The translations under genes and the position numbers were made by a program. Below the pieces are notes generated by a model. It was not told the origin of the DNA. It was given only the letters and a program-made list of their open reading frames with translations, and ran no database searches. Source: Spirochaetales bacterium (GTDB lineage: Bacteria > Spirochaetota > Spirochaetia > Treponematales > UBA12059). From it: a DNA stretch of 64,000 nucleotides. Positions 11,100-18,794 of this stretch are shown here, in pieces (within the stretch, counting starts at the first letter, position 1; each line of letters begins with the position of its first letter). The DNA is taken from positions 34,712 to 98,711 of the forward strand of contig JAFGNN010000032.1 of NCBI GenBank assembly GCA_016926955.1. The letters are read 5' to 3'.

Positions 11100-11132
11100 G
11101 GAAAGGACGCGCCTCGAGGCGCGGGAAAGGAC
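11100..11132 (+). repeat. Palindrome between the GH2 and GH1 genes
   Basis: A 16-base perfect palindrome (cgcgcctcgaggcgcg, 11108-11123) is flanked on both sides by ggaaaggac. It lies eight bases after the GH2 stop and just before the GH1 ribosome site. It has no T-tract, so it is more likely an mRNA-stability or processing hairpin than a terminator. Confidence 0.6.
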
Positions 11133-11140
11133 AGGTCAAC

Positions 11141-12478
11141 ATGGAAGAGCTTTCGTTCCCGAAGGATTTCCTCTGGGGAGTCGCAGCCGCGAGCTACCAG
11201 ATCGAGGGCGCGGCCCGCGAGGACGGCCGCGGCGAGTGCATATGGGACGTCTTCGCGCGCACCCCCGGCAAGGTGCACGCCGGCGAGTCGGGCGAAGTGG
11301 CCTGCGACCACTACCACCGCTACGCGGAGGACGTGTCGCTCATGCGTTCGCTGGGCGTCGGATCGTACCGCTTTTCCATAGCGTGGCCCCGCGTCTTCCC
11401 CGAAGGAAAGGGCCGGCGCAACCCGAAGGGCTTCAACTTCTACGATCGGCTCGTGGACGCCCTGCTCGAGGCGGGCATCGAACCGGCGGCCACGCTCTAC
11501 CACTGGGACCTGCCCCAGGCCCTCGAGGACTCAGGCGGCTGGCCCGCGCGCGACACCGCATACGCCCTCGCCGACTATGCCGCCGCCTGCTACGATGCGC
11601 TCGGCGACCGCGTGAAGACCTGGATCACCCTCAACGAGCCCTGGTGCTCGAGCTACCTGTCCTACGCGTACGGCGAGCACGCGCCGGGCAAGCGCGACGA
11701 AACCCTCGCCCTCCGCGCCGTGCACCACCTCAACCTGGCGCACGCCCTGGCGCTCGAAGCCTTCCGCGGCTCGGGCCGGAGCGGCAAGATCGGCATCACG
11801 CTCAACCTCTCGACTCCCCGTCCGGCCACTTCGCGGCCGGAGGACTTCGAGGCGGCGGAGTTGGCCACCGACCGCGACAGCCGCGTCTTTACGGGACCGC
11901 TCGCCGGCAACGGCTACCCTAAGCGCTGGCTGGAGAAGCGCGGCGTCGCGGGGCTGATCCCAGTCCAGCCGGGAGACCTCGAAAAGATCGCGAAGCCGAT
12001 CGACTTCCTCGGCCTCAACTACTACACCGAGCACGCGGTCACCGCGGACCCGGGGGCGCCCGACGGCGGCCGCGTCGTCCCCCAGGGCCATGACGAAACC
12101 CACATGGGCTGGCCCGTCGTCCCGGACGGCTTCCTTCGCCAGCTCCACTGGGTGGCGCGCGAGTTCCCCGGGCTCCCGCTCTACGTGACCGAGAACGGGG
12201 CGGCCTATCCCGACCCGGAAAAGGCGGAATCAGGCCGCGTCCACGACCCCGAGCGCATCGCCTACCTCCGCGGCCACCTGGGAGCCTGCTCGCGCGCCAT
12301 CGCCGAAGGGGTCCCGCTCAAGGGCTACTATCTCTGGACCCTGCTCGACAACTTCGAGTGGGCCTGGGGCTACAGCCGCCGCTTCGGCATCGTCCATACG
12401 GACTACCGCACTCTCGCGCGCACGCCCAAGGATTCCTACTACTGGTACCGCGACCTGATCGCGGGACGGGCGGAATAG
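11141..12478 (+). CDS. Beta-glucosidase, glycoside hydrolase family 1
   Basis: A 445-residue GH1 enzyme with the standard N-terminus FPKDFLWGVAAASYQIEGA. The acid/base is E166 in TLNEPW and the nucleophile is E351 in YVTENG; the C-terminal region keeps LLDNFEWAWGYSRRFG. It has no signal peptide and is cytoplasmic. It hydrolyses beta-glucosides, and given its neighbours possibly mannosyl-glucose or mixed beta-linked disaccharides (GH1 enzymes with beta-mannosidase activity exist). It starts at ATG 11141 after ggaaaggacagg, 41 bases downstream of the beta-mannosidase stop, in one operon. Confidence 0.94.
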   Translation: MEELSFPKDFLWGVAAASYQIEGAAREDGRGECIWDVFARTPGKVHAGESGEVACDHYHRYAEDVSLMRSLGVGSYRFSIAWPRVFPEGKGRRNPKGFNFYDRLVDALLEAGIEPAATLYHWDLPQALEDSGGWPARDTAYALADYAAACYDALGDRVKTWITLNEPWCSSYLSYAYGEHAPGKRDETLALRAVHHLNLAHALALEAFRGSGRSGKIGITLNLSTPRPATSRPEDFEAAELATDRDSRVFTGPLAGNGYPKRWLEKRGVAGLIPVQPGDLEKIAKPIDFLGLNYYTEHAVTADPGAPDGGRVVPQGHDETHMGWPVVPDGFLRQLHWVAREFPGLPLYVTENGAAYPDPEKAESGRVHDPERIAYLRGHLGACSRAIAEGVPLKGYYLWTLLDNFEWAWGYSRRFGIVHTDYRTLARTPKDSYYWYRDLIAGRAE

Positions 12479-12487
12479 GAAAGGCGC

Positions 12488-12514
12488 CCCGGCGCCGCTT
12501 CCCGCGGCGCCGGG
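12488..12514 (+). terminator. Perfect 11-bp hairpin after the GH1 gene
   Basis: cccggcgccgc (12488-12498) pairs with gcggcgccggg (12504-12514) around loop ttccc, ten bases after the stop codon. No T-tract follows. It probably ends or stabilises the glycosidase transcript just before the next promoter. Confidence 0.65.
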
Positions 12515-12522
12515 ATTCGGGT

Positions 12523-12551
12523 TTGACACGGAGCCCTCCCCGGGAAATAAT
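12523..12551 (+). promoter_or_regulatory. Consensus sigma70 promoter of the PII/EIIA/Mrp operon
   Basis: TTGACA (12523-12528), a 17-base spacer, then AATAAT (12546-12551). It is one of the best promoter matches in the window. Initiation near 12558 would give a very short leader before the GTG at 12569. Confidence 0.8.
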
Positions 12552-12568
12552 CGGGCAGAGGTGAGACG

Positions 12569-12916
12569 GTGAAGCTCCTGGTCTTCGTCCTGAACAAGGA
12601 AGAGATGCTCGAGGAAGTGCTGGAAGCCTACGTCGAAGCGGGCGTCGGCGGCGCCACCATACTTGACTCCGAGGGCATGGGACGCTTCCTGGCCTACGAA
12701 GTCCCCCTCTTCGCCGGGTTCAAGGCATTCATGAAGGGCAACAAGCCCTACAACAAAACCATCATCTCCGTCATCCGCCGCGACGAGGTCGTCGACCGGC
12801 TCAAGGCCCTGGTCGACGAGGTGGTAGGCGGACTCGACAATCCGGGGACGGGCATCATGTTCACGATACCGGTGGACTGGTCGACGGGACTGGTCCGCGA
12901 GGAAGAGGAGGTCTAG
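12569..12916 (+). CDS. PII-like (GlnB-superfamily) regulatory protein
   Basis: A 115-residue protein with the ferredoxin-like PII fold pattern: a first strand MKLLVFVLNK, a helix EEMLEEVLEAYVEAGV, the strand GATILDSEGMGRFL corresponding to the region before the T-loop, and a C-terminal PGTGIMFTIPVDWSTGL matching the second core repeat. It lacks the PII uridylylation Tyr and the canonical GlnB signature, so it belongs to the divergent PII-like sensors, some of which bind nucleotides or bicarbonate. The ligand here is unknown. It starts at GTG 12569 after agaggtga. It is the first gene of a nine-gene operon and ends one base before the EIIA-like gene, suggesting it signals to the antiporter encoded downstream. 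Confidence 0.75.
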   Translation: MKLLVFVLNKEEMLEEVLEAYVEAGVGGATILDSEGMGRFLAYEVPLFAGFKAFMKGNKPYNKTIISVIRRDEVVDRLKALVDEVVGGLDNPGTGIMFTIPVDWSTGLVREEEEV

Positions 12917-12917
12917 G

Positions 12918-13376
12918 GTGGCGAACCTGCGCGGGCACCTTGCCGAAACGGGCGCGGCCGTCGGTATACCGGCGGCAGGCAAGGAGGACGCGATCAGGCG
13001 CCTCGTGGGCCTGCTCGGGAACGACGCCGCGATAGCGGACGCGGACGCCCTGGTCGAGGCCGTGCTCGAACGCGAGTTCCTGTCGCCGACCGGGGTCGGC
13101 GAAGGCTGCGCGCTTCCGCACGCTCACTCGAACGCCGTCGCCGAGCTGCGCATCGCCGTGGCGACGCTGGCCACGGGCGTCGATTTCGGCGGACCGGATG
13201 GGAAGCCGGCCCGCCTCGTCGTCCTCATGGTCGGGCCGGAGAGCTCCGCTGGCTTGCACCTGAAGCTGCTGGCCAAGCTGGCCAGGTTGCTCCACGATCC
13301 ATCCTTCCGCGCGAAGGCATTGGCCGCTCCGGACGGGAAAGCGCTCGCGAACCTCTTCCTGTCGCGGGACACCTGA
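12918..13376 (+). CDS. PTS EIIA domain protein (fructose/mannitol/Ntr type)
   Basis: A 152-residue single-domain EIIA of PTS family 2. The phosphorylatable His is expected at H68 in CALPHAHS, and the segment FLSPTGVGEGCALPH matches the family. No EIIB or EIIC component is adjacent, which points to a regulatory (PtsN-like) rather than a sugar-transport role. GTG 12918 follows gaggaggtc and begins one base after the PII-like stop codon. The stop overlaps the MrpE start (TGATG). Unphosphorylated PtsN of E. coli binds potassium-transport regulators, so control of the downstream cation antiporter is a reasonable inference. Confidence 0.85.
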   Translation: MANLRGHLAETGAAVGIPAAGKEDAIRRLVGLLGNDAAIADADALVEAVLEREFLSPTGVGEGCALPHAHSNAVAELRIAVATLATGVDFGGPDGKPARLVVLMVGPESSAGLHLKLLAKLARLLHDPSFRAKALAAPDGKALANLFLSRDT

Positions 13377-13888
13377 TGGACAAGCGCCGCGCCTGGGCGC
13401 TGGCCCGCATAGGGATCGGTTTCGTCCCCCTGTTCATGCTCTGGGTGGCCTTTTCCGCCAGCCTCGACGCCTTTTCCTTGGTCGCGGGCGCCTGCGGATC
13501 CCTTCTCGTCGCCGTGCTGACGCGTAGGGTCTTCATCGCGGACCACGAGGCCTCGCTTCGCAGCTTCCTGCCGCACCCTCTCGGTCTGGCGCTCTACCTC
13601 GCACGCCTGGTCGCCGCCATGTACGCGTCGAGCGCCCGCCTCCTGCCGGTCGCGTTCAGCGGACGGTGCGCTCCGCGGGTAGTCCACTTCAGGACACGGC
13701 TCAAGTCGGATCTCGGCCGGGCCTTGCTGGCCAATGCGGTGACATTCACGCCGGGCACCATCACGCTGGACCTCAATGACGACCACCTGATCGTTCACTG
13801 GCTGACCGCCACCACCCGCCATTCGCGCGCGGCGGGCGAGACGATCAAAGGCGGCCTGGAACAGGCGCTTTCGAAGGCGCTCTCATGA
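13376..13888 (+). CDS. mrpE: Mrp-type Na+/H+ antiporter subunit E
   Basis: A 170-residue MrpE/MnhE membrane subunit with two or three N-terminal hydrophobic segments and a soluble C-terminal half. The family motif LLANAVTFTPGTITLDL is near residues 120-136, followed by LIVHWL. MrpE is needed for assembly or activity of the multisubunit cation/proton antiporter. The start overlaps the EIIA stop by one base and the stop overlaps the MrpF start by four bases. Length is normal for the family. Confidence 0.92.
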   Translation: MDKRRAWALARIGIGFVPLFMLWVAFSASLDAFSLVAGACGSLLVAVLTRRVFIADHEASLRSFLPHPLGLALYLARLVAAMYASSARLLPVAFSGRCAPRVVHFRTRLKSDLGRALLANAVTFTPGTITLDLNDDHLIVHWLTATTRHSRAAGETIKGGLEQALSKALS

Positions 13889-14169
13889 AGGGCCTCGTCC
13901 TCGACGCCATGCTCTGGCTCGTCATCGCGCTCTCGGCGGGAACCGTGCCGCGCATCATTTCGGGGCCGCGAGCCGCCGACCGGCTGGCCGGACTCAACGT
14001 CCTGGCGGGACTCGTCCTGGCCTTCCTGGTCCTGCTGGCCTCGAAGATCGGCCGGACCATCTACCTCGACGTGGCCCTGGTCTACGACATCTTCGGCTTT
14101 CTCGGGCTGCTCGCCATCGCGCGAGTCCTGAAGGACAAGCCGGTTGAAGGCGGTGACGGCCGTGCTTGA
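13885..14169 (+). CDS. mrpF: Mrp-type antiporter subunit F
   Basis: A 94-residue, three-helix membrane protein with the MrpF pattern: an early helix, the RIISGPRAADRLAGLN segment after it, and YLDVALVYDIFGFLG in the last helix. It is homologous to MbhB of membrane-bound hydrogenases. The ATG overlaps the MrpE stop (ATGA), and the 3' end overlaps the likely GTG start of MrpG. Confidence 0.92.
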   Translation: MKGLVLDAMLWLVIALSAGTVPRIISGPRAADRLAGLNVLAGLVLAFLVLLASKIGRTIYLDVALVYDIFGFLGLLAIARVLKDKPVEGGDGRA

Positions 14170-14599
14170 AATGGTCCGCTCGGGCATCGCCCTGGCCGCC
14201 TTCGCGAGCGCCGTCGTTTTCGGCCTCGGGGGCATAGTCGGCCTGCACCGCTTCCCTGACCCCTACGCCCGGCTCCAGGCCTCCTCGCTCTGCGGCACGA
14301 CCGCGGTCTTCTCGATCATGATCGGCTGCCTCGCATGGGCCGATTCCTGGGCCATGGCTTCGCGGCTCGCCGTCATAATCCTGTTCTTCCTGATCTCGAA
14401 CCCGACAGGCAGCCACCTGGCGGCCCGCTTCGCTTGGAACTCGGGGATAGATCCCTGGCGCCCCGAGCCGCCGTCGCACGGGACCCGACGGCGACCCCGC
14501 AGCCCGTCGCCGTCCACGGGCACCCCCGCCACGGGCGCGGGAACGGGCACGGATGAAGCGGCGCCTTCGGACACAGCGCGCGGGGAGGCGCATCCATGA
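14162..14599 (+). CDS. mrpG: Mrp-type antiporter subunit G with a long C-terminal tail
   Basis: A three-helix MrpG/MbhC subunit with the signature GGIVGLHRFPDPYARLQASS near residues 26-45. The start is uncertain: TTG 14144, GTG 14153, GTG 14162 and ATG 14171 are in frame. GTG 14162 is preferred because aaggcgg lies about nine bases upstream. The ~110-residue core is followed by some 40 residues rich in Pro, Ser, Thr and Arg that MrpG proteins usually lack; this tail should be cytoplasmic. The ATG of the next gene overlaps the stop codon. Confidence 0.87.
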   Translation: MLEMVRSGIALAAFASAVVFGLGGIVGLHRFPDPYARLQASSLCGTTAVFSIMIGCLAWADSWAMASRLAVIILFFLISNPTGSHLAARFAWNSGIDPWRPEPPSHGTRRRPRSPSPSTGTPATGAGTGTDEAAPSDTARGEAHP

Positions 14600-14829
14600 T
14601 CGAGCTCCTCCTCGCTGCCATTCTCGTCCTCGCGGTCTACGCGATGCTCACGCGCGACCTGCTCCACGGCACCATCGCGCTCTCGGCGCTGAGCCTGCTC
14701 TCGGCGCTGGCCTTCGCCGTCCTCAAGGCCCCCGACGTCGCCATCACCGAGGCCGCGGTCGGCGCGGGAGTCTCCACCGTGGTCTTCGTCTGGGCCATCC
14801 GGGCGACCGAAAGGATGGAGAAGCAGTGA
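14596..14829 (+). CDS. MbhD-like subunit (MrpA C-terminal domain, DUF4040)
   Basis: A 77-residue, three-helix protein equivalent to MbhD of energy-converting hydrogenases and to the C-terminal part of the large MrpA subunit. The conserved segment KAPDVAITEAAVGAGV is near residues 43-58. In most bacterial Mrp complexes this region is fused to the NuoL-like MrpA antiporter domain; here it is a free gene. The ATG overlaps the MrpG stop (ATGA) and its stop overlaps the GTG of the next gene (GTGA). Confidence 0.85.
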   Translation: MIELLLAAILVLAVYAMLTRDLLHGTIALSALSLLSALAFAVLKAPDVAITEAAVGAGVSTVVFVWAIRATERMEKQ

Positions 14830-15572
14830 GCTCCCGTGGAATGCCGACCCGCCTCGCGGCCCTGGCCAGCGTCCTGGCGGCCGCCTTCGCCCTCTGGCCC
14901 CTTTTCGCCCTCGATGTCGCCTGGCCGGGTACGGTCCGCGACTACCTGGAAGCAAAGGGCACGGTGGAATCGGGAGCCATGAACCTGGTGAGCGCCATCT
15001 ACCTGGGCTATCGCGCCTACGACACCTTGGGCGAGACCGTCGTCCTCCTCGTCGCGGTGACGGGCGCCATCGGCATGATGGCCGCGGGTTCCGCCCTCGC
15101 GCCGCGGGAGGCGGGAGGCGCTCCGGTCGAACCCGCGCGCTCGCCGCGGCGCGAGGCGCGAAGCCGCCAGCGGACCGAACTCATCGCCGCCCTGTCCGGA
15201 AAGCTCGGCGCGGTCATCCTGATCTTCGGCCTTTACGTGATGCTGTACGGACACGTCTCGCCGGGCGGCGGCTTCCAGGGTGGAGTCGTCGTCGCGTCCG
15301 GCATCGTCTTCCTGGCACTGGGCAGCCATGGCGCCGCGCCTTCCCCGCTGGTCGGCGCCCGCAACCTGGCGCGCATCGAGTCCGCGGGCTTCGCCATCCT
15401 GCTTGTCGCCGCGTGTCTGGGCGTCGCGAGCGGCAAGGGCTTCCTCGCGCCGCCGCTGCCGGGAGGCGACCCCGTTTCCTTCATCATAGTCCTGAACGCG
15501 GTCATCGGGATAAAGGTCGGAGCGGGCATCGGGCTGCTCTGCGTCGCCATGCTCACGGAGGAAGCCGCATGA
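14826..15572 (+). CDS. mrpB: MrpB-type subunit (MbhE + MbhF/MnhB domains fused)
   Basis: A 248-residue membrane protein with two parts. Residues about 1-90 resemble MbhE, with YLGYRAYDTLGETVVLLVA. Residues about 125-248 are an MnhB domain, with MLYGHVSPGGGFQGGVVVAS. A charged Arg/Pro linker joins them. In MrpA-B systems the first part is the end of MrpA, so this gene holds the remaining MrpA-like segment plus MrpB. GTG 14826 overlaps the previous stop by four bases and follows ggatggag. The stop overlaps the MrpC ATG. Confidence 0.88.
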   Translation: MSSRGMPTRLAALASVLAAAFALWPLFALDVAWPGTVRDYLEAKGTVESGAMNLVSAIYLGYRAYDTLGETVVLLVAVTGAIGMMAAGSALAPREAGGAPVEPARSPRREARSRQRTELIAALSGKLGAVILIFGLYVMLYGHVSPGGGFQGGVVVASGIVFLALGSHGAAPSPLVGARNLARIESAGFAILLVAACLGVASGKGFLAPPLPGGDPVSFIIVLNAVIGIKVGAGIGLLCVAMLTEEAA

Positions 15573-15913
15573 TCGCGCGGATCCTCGTCGGCCTCCTCCT
15601 GCTCACGGGACTGGCAACCCTCGTCGCCCGGCGCAACCTGGTCAAGAAGGTGTTCGGCCTCGCCATCCTGAATTCGGCCGCGGTCTTCCTCTTCGTCATG
15701 GAAGGCGCGCATTCGGGCCAGGGCGCCCCGATCGTCGACGGGAGCGCGCTCCAGATCGTCGACCCGTTGCCGCAGGCCCTGATGCTGACCGCCATCGTCA
15801 TCGGCGTCTGCGTGACGGCGCTGGCCCTGGCGATCGCCGCGCGCCTGCACCGCGCGACCGGCAGCCTGGACATCGACGTGATCAAGGAACGGCTGGGCAA
15901 TGGGCATGACTGA
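15569..15913 (+). CDS. mrpC: Mrp-type antiporter subunit C (NuoK-like)
   Basis: A 114-residue, three-helix subunit homologous to NuoK and MbhG. The family segment VDPLPQALMLTAIVIG is near residues 66-81, preceded by the Glu-containing second helix (FLFVMEGAHS). The ATG at 15569 overlaps the MrpB stop (ATGA), and the C-terminus overlaps the MrpD start by 14 bases. Confidence 0.92.
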   Translation: MIARILVGLLLLTGLATLVARRNLVKKVFGLAILNSAAVFLFVMEGAHSGQGAPIVDGSALQIVDPLPQALMLTAIVIGVCVTALALAIAARLHRATGSLDIDVIKERLGNGHD

Positions 15914-17690
15914 CCTGGCGCTGGCGCCCGCGATCCTTCCGCTCGTCGGCGCCGCGCTCGCGCTCGCGGGCAAGACGGCCCGACCCGCGTCAGCCCGGAC
16001 GCTGGAGCGCCTCGGCGCCTTCGTAGGGCTGGCCCTGCCCTGGCTCCCCCTCGTCCTTCTGGCGCCCTCGATCCTCCAGGGAGGAGCCGTGGAAGGATTC
16101 GTGGGGGGATGGGCGCCCAGCGTCGGCGTGGCCTTCCGTTTCGACGGCATGGCTTGGCTCGTTAACCTGCTCGGCTTCGCCGTGGCCGGTCCCGCCTGGG
16201 TGCACGCGCGCGGCTCCGGGCCGCGCGGCTCCGCCTTCACCGCACTCTACCTGGTCCAGGCTTCGGCGCTGGCGGCCACGTCCATGGCAGCCGACCTCTT
16301 CAACCTCTTCGTCTGCCTCGAGGTCCTGGGCATGGCCTCCTACGTCCTGGTGACCGAATCCGGAAAGCCCGGCGCCTATCTGGCATCGTTTTCCTACCTC
16401 ATGGTGAGCGCCGCCGCGATGGTGTTCTTCCTGCTCGGCGTCTACGGACTCTACCGACTGACGGGAGCCCTGGAGTACGGGGCGGTCGCCCGCGGCCTCT
16501 CGGCCCTGCCCGACTCGGGCGGCCACGCGGCCCTGGCCTCGGTCGCGGCCATCGCCGCGGCGATCGCCCTGCGCACCGCGGTCATGCCGCTCTACGGCTG
16601 GCTTCCCGAAGCCCACGCCCTGGCGCCCCACGCGGTTTCGGCGGTGCTGTCGGGAGTCCTCATCAAGACGCCGCTGTTCGCTCTGACGCGGATACTCGTC
16701 CTGCTGCCGGGCGGGGGAGAGACCGGAGCCATACTCGGAGCGGCGGGCGCCATCGCCGCCCCGATCGGCGTCGTCATCGCCCTTTCGCAGACGGACGCCA
16801 AGCGGCTCCTCGCCTACCACTCGATCAGCCAGATCGGCTACGTGGTGGCCGCCTGGGGCGCCGGCGTCGCCCTCATCGCCGCCGATCCGGACGGAGCGGG
16901 CGCGAGCGCCGGCGCCGTCCTCGTCGCCGCGGCCTACCTGCACGCCCTGGCCCACGCGCTTTTCAAGGGCCTGCTCTTCCTTTCCGTCGGTACCGTCACG
17001 GACGTGGCCGCCGAACGGGACGTCTATCGGCTGCGGGGCGCCGGCCGCGCGCTCCGCCGGGCGGGCGAGCGACTTCCCGTCACGACGCTCGCCTTCGCGG
17101 TCGGGGCGCTCTCCATCATGGCGATCCCGCCGTTCAACGGCTACGCGAGCAAGGCGGCCCTCTCGGCGGCGCTCAAGGGACGCTGGCAGTACTGGACCCT
17201 GCTCGCGGCGAGCGTCGGAACGGTCGCCTCGTTCATCAAGCTTTCGCTTGTATTCCGCCGGCCCAAGCCCGCCGCCTCTACGGAAACCTTTTCGGAGGAG
17301 GCACCGCCCGCCGTAGCCGATACGGCGACGGAAGCTCCCGAGAGCGGAGCGGAAAAGGTTCCGATCTCGGCGAAGCTGGCGACGGCGACCCTTGCGGCGG
17401 CTTGCCTGGCCGGCGGCCTCGCGGCTCCCCGGCTCTACCGCGTGGTCGCGACCGCGCTCGGGGCGGCGCCCGGCGCGACGGACGCCTGGAGCGCGGCTCT
17501 CTACGCTCCCGCCGAGCTGCTCAAGACCGCCGGTCTCGCGGCGGGGGGACTCGCGCTCTTCGCGCTCGCCCGCACCGCTCCGGGCAAGGCGCTGGCCTCG
17601 GCGATCCGGAACAGGCCCCGCGGCTTCCACGGCCTCTTCCTGGCGCTCTGCCTGGGCATGGCCGCCCTCACGGCCTGGCTGATCCGCTGA
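15900..17690 (+). CDS. mrpD: Mrp-type antiporter subunit D (NuoM/MbhH-like ion-translocating subunit)
   Basis: A 596-residue protein with about 14 hydrophobic segments and a proton-conducting membrane transporter domain. The conserved ion-path residues are visible: E141 in VCLEVLGMASY and K256 in SGVLIKTPLFAL. The YHSISQIGYV helix and HALFKGLLFLSVG (with its conserved Lys) also match. A hydrophilic Glu/Pro/Ala-rich stretch of about 35 residues near 460-495 is inserted before the last helices. As there is no MrpA in the window, this is the only NuoL/M-like antiporter subunit of the operon. ATG 15900 is preferred; ATG 15906 is an alternative. It is the last gene of the operon. Confidence 0.92.
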   Translation: MGMTDLALAPAILPLVGAALALAGKTARPASARTLERLGAFVGLALPWLPLVLLAPSILQGGAVEGFVGGWAPSVGVAFRFDGMAWLVNLLGFAVAGPAWVHARGSGPRGSAFTALYLVQASALAATSMAADLFNLFVCLEVLGMASYVLVTESGKPGAYLASFSYLMVSAAAMVFFLLGVYGLYRLTGALEYGAVARGLSALPDSGGHAALASVAAIAAAIALRTAVMPLYGWLPEAHALAPHAVSAVLSGVLIKTPLFALTRILVLLPGGGETGAILGAAGAIAAPIGVVIALSQTDAKRLLAYHSISQIGYVVAAWGAGVALIAADPDGAGASAGAVLVAAAYLHALAHALFKGLLFLSVGTVTDVAAERDVYRLRGAGRALRRAGERLPVTTLAFAVGALSIMAIPPFNGYASKAALSAALKGRWQYWTLLAASVGTVASFIKLSLVFRRPKPAASTETFSEEAPPAVADTATEAPESGAEKVPISAKLATATLAAACLAGGLAAPRLYRVVATALGAAPGATDAWSAALYAPAELLKTAGLAAGGLALFALARTAPGKALASAIRNRPRGFHGLFLALCLGMAALTAWLIR

Positions 17691-17802
17691 GGACGGAATC
17701 CGGGAATAGGCGCTGACCCGCGCGGGATCCCCGATCGAGACGGTTTCCGTCAGGAAGCCCGCCGTCCGCGCGAGTCAGGCCCGATGCTTCGGAACCCGAG
17801 GC

Positions 17803-18657
17803 TCAAGGAGCTCGCTTCGCGCCTTTCTTCCGGTTGAGCAGCAGCGAGATGGCCACCGGAAGGACCGGCGCCAGCAGGACGTAGGCAGGGTTGGCGCCGC
17901 CGAGGGCGAAGCGCTGGTACGCCCAGATCGAGGCGGCTGACAGGACGTAGAGCGCGGCATGGGTCGGGACGAGTCCGGCGCGGCCCGAGGCGAGCGCGGC
18001 GGCAAAGCTGAGCGCGAGCGGCGCGACGAACTGGCCGAGCACGCGCAGATCCGTGCCGCCCTCGGCGACGTTCGCGCCGGCCGCCAGCGCGAAACCGATC
18101 GAGACGACGGTGTAGCCGGCGAAGGCCACGCAGGCGACGCTGAGGGCCTTGAGGAGCTCGCCGGCCTTGCCCGCGCCGCCGAGCCGCCTGCCCGTGAGCC
18201 CCGCGTGCACCAGAACGCTGAAGGAAAGGGTCTGGAGACCGATTTCCGGAAGGCCGATGGCGTGGAACCAGAGGGGCAGCTTCGAGTAGACGACGCCCTC
18301 GACCGAGGAGGGCGCGGCGCTCGGGGTGCCCAGGATGCCGAGGCCGACGAAAAGGCCCCAGAGCCAGAGCCAGCCCAGCTTCGACTCCGCGAGGGTCTTC
18401 CGGAAGGGCAGGAGCACCAGCGCGAAGACGAGGCCGCGCAGCACCTGCACCGCCGGCCCGAGCAGGTTCGCCACGGAACCGAAGGGCCGGTAGTAGTCGC
18501 GGATGACCGGCAGCTCGAAGAGCTCGCGGTAGCCGAAGACGTTCGAGGCGATGAAGCCGAACACGAAGTAGGTCAGGACGTGCCAGACCGTGACCGAAAC
18601 GACGAAGCGTCCGACGCCCGAGACCGGCGCGCCCGGCTTCTCGCTGGAAGCATGCAT
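17803..18657 (-). CDS. Polytopic membrane protein of unknown function
   Basis: A 284-residue protein with about seven or eight hydrophobic segments, which I do not recognise. It opens with a short polar N-terminus, then VWHVLTYFVFGFIASNVF. Conserved-looking loop motifs include PVIRDYYRPFGS and KLPLWFHAIGLPEIGLQ. ATG 18657 follows ggaggatctcc, a good ribosome site, so I start there rather than at the frame-opening ATG at 18729. It reads leftward, separated by 137 bases from the exported-protein pair upstream, and converges with the Mrp operon. It could be a small stress or transport protein; no catalytic motif is evident. Confidence 0.8.
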   Translation of the reverse strand: MHASSEKPGAPVSGVGRFVVSVTVWHVLTYFVFGFIASNVFGYRELFELPVIRDYYRPFGSVANLLGPAVQVLRGLVFALVLLPFRKTLAESKLGWLWLWGLFVGLGILGTPSAAPSSVEGVVYSKLPLWFHAIGLPEIGLQTLSFSVLVHAGLTGRRLGGAGKAGELLKALSVACVAFAGYTVVSIGFALAAGANVAEGGTDLRVLGQFVAPLALSFAAALASGRAGLVPTHAALYVLSAASIWAYQRFALGGANPAYVLLAPVLPVAISLLLNRKKGAKRAP

Positions 18658-18794
18658 GGAGATCCTCCGTTGCGTCACCGGATTCGCATGACGCGAGCAG
18701 AGGGTAGCGCGCATTGCTTCCATCCGCAAGGTTCACGGGAAAAAACCGTGCCAAACCCGGCCGCTTCCGCTCGATATCCGCAAGCGGCCCTCGT

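Noticed and set aside
13376..17690. Membrane-bound hydrogenase operon
   Set aside because: The membrane subunits resemble Mbh, but no hydrogenase large or small subunit or ferredoxin-like subunit follows; the next gene converges.
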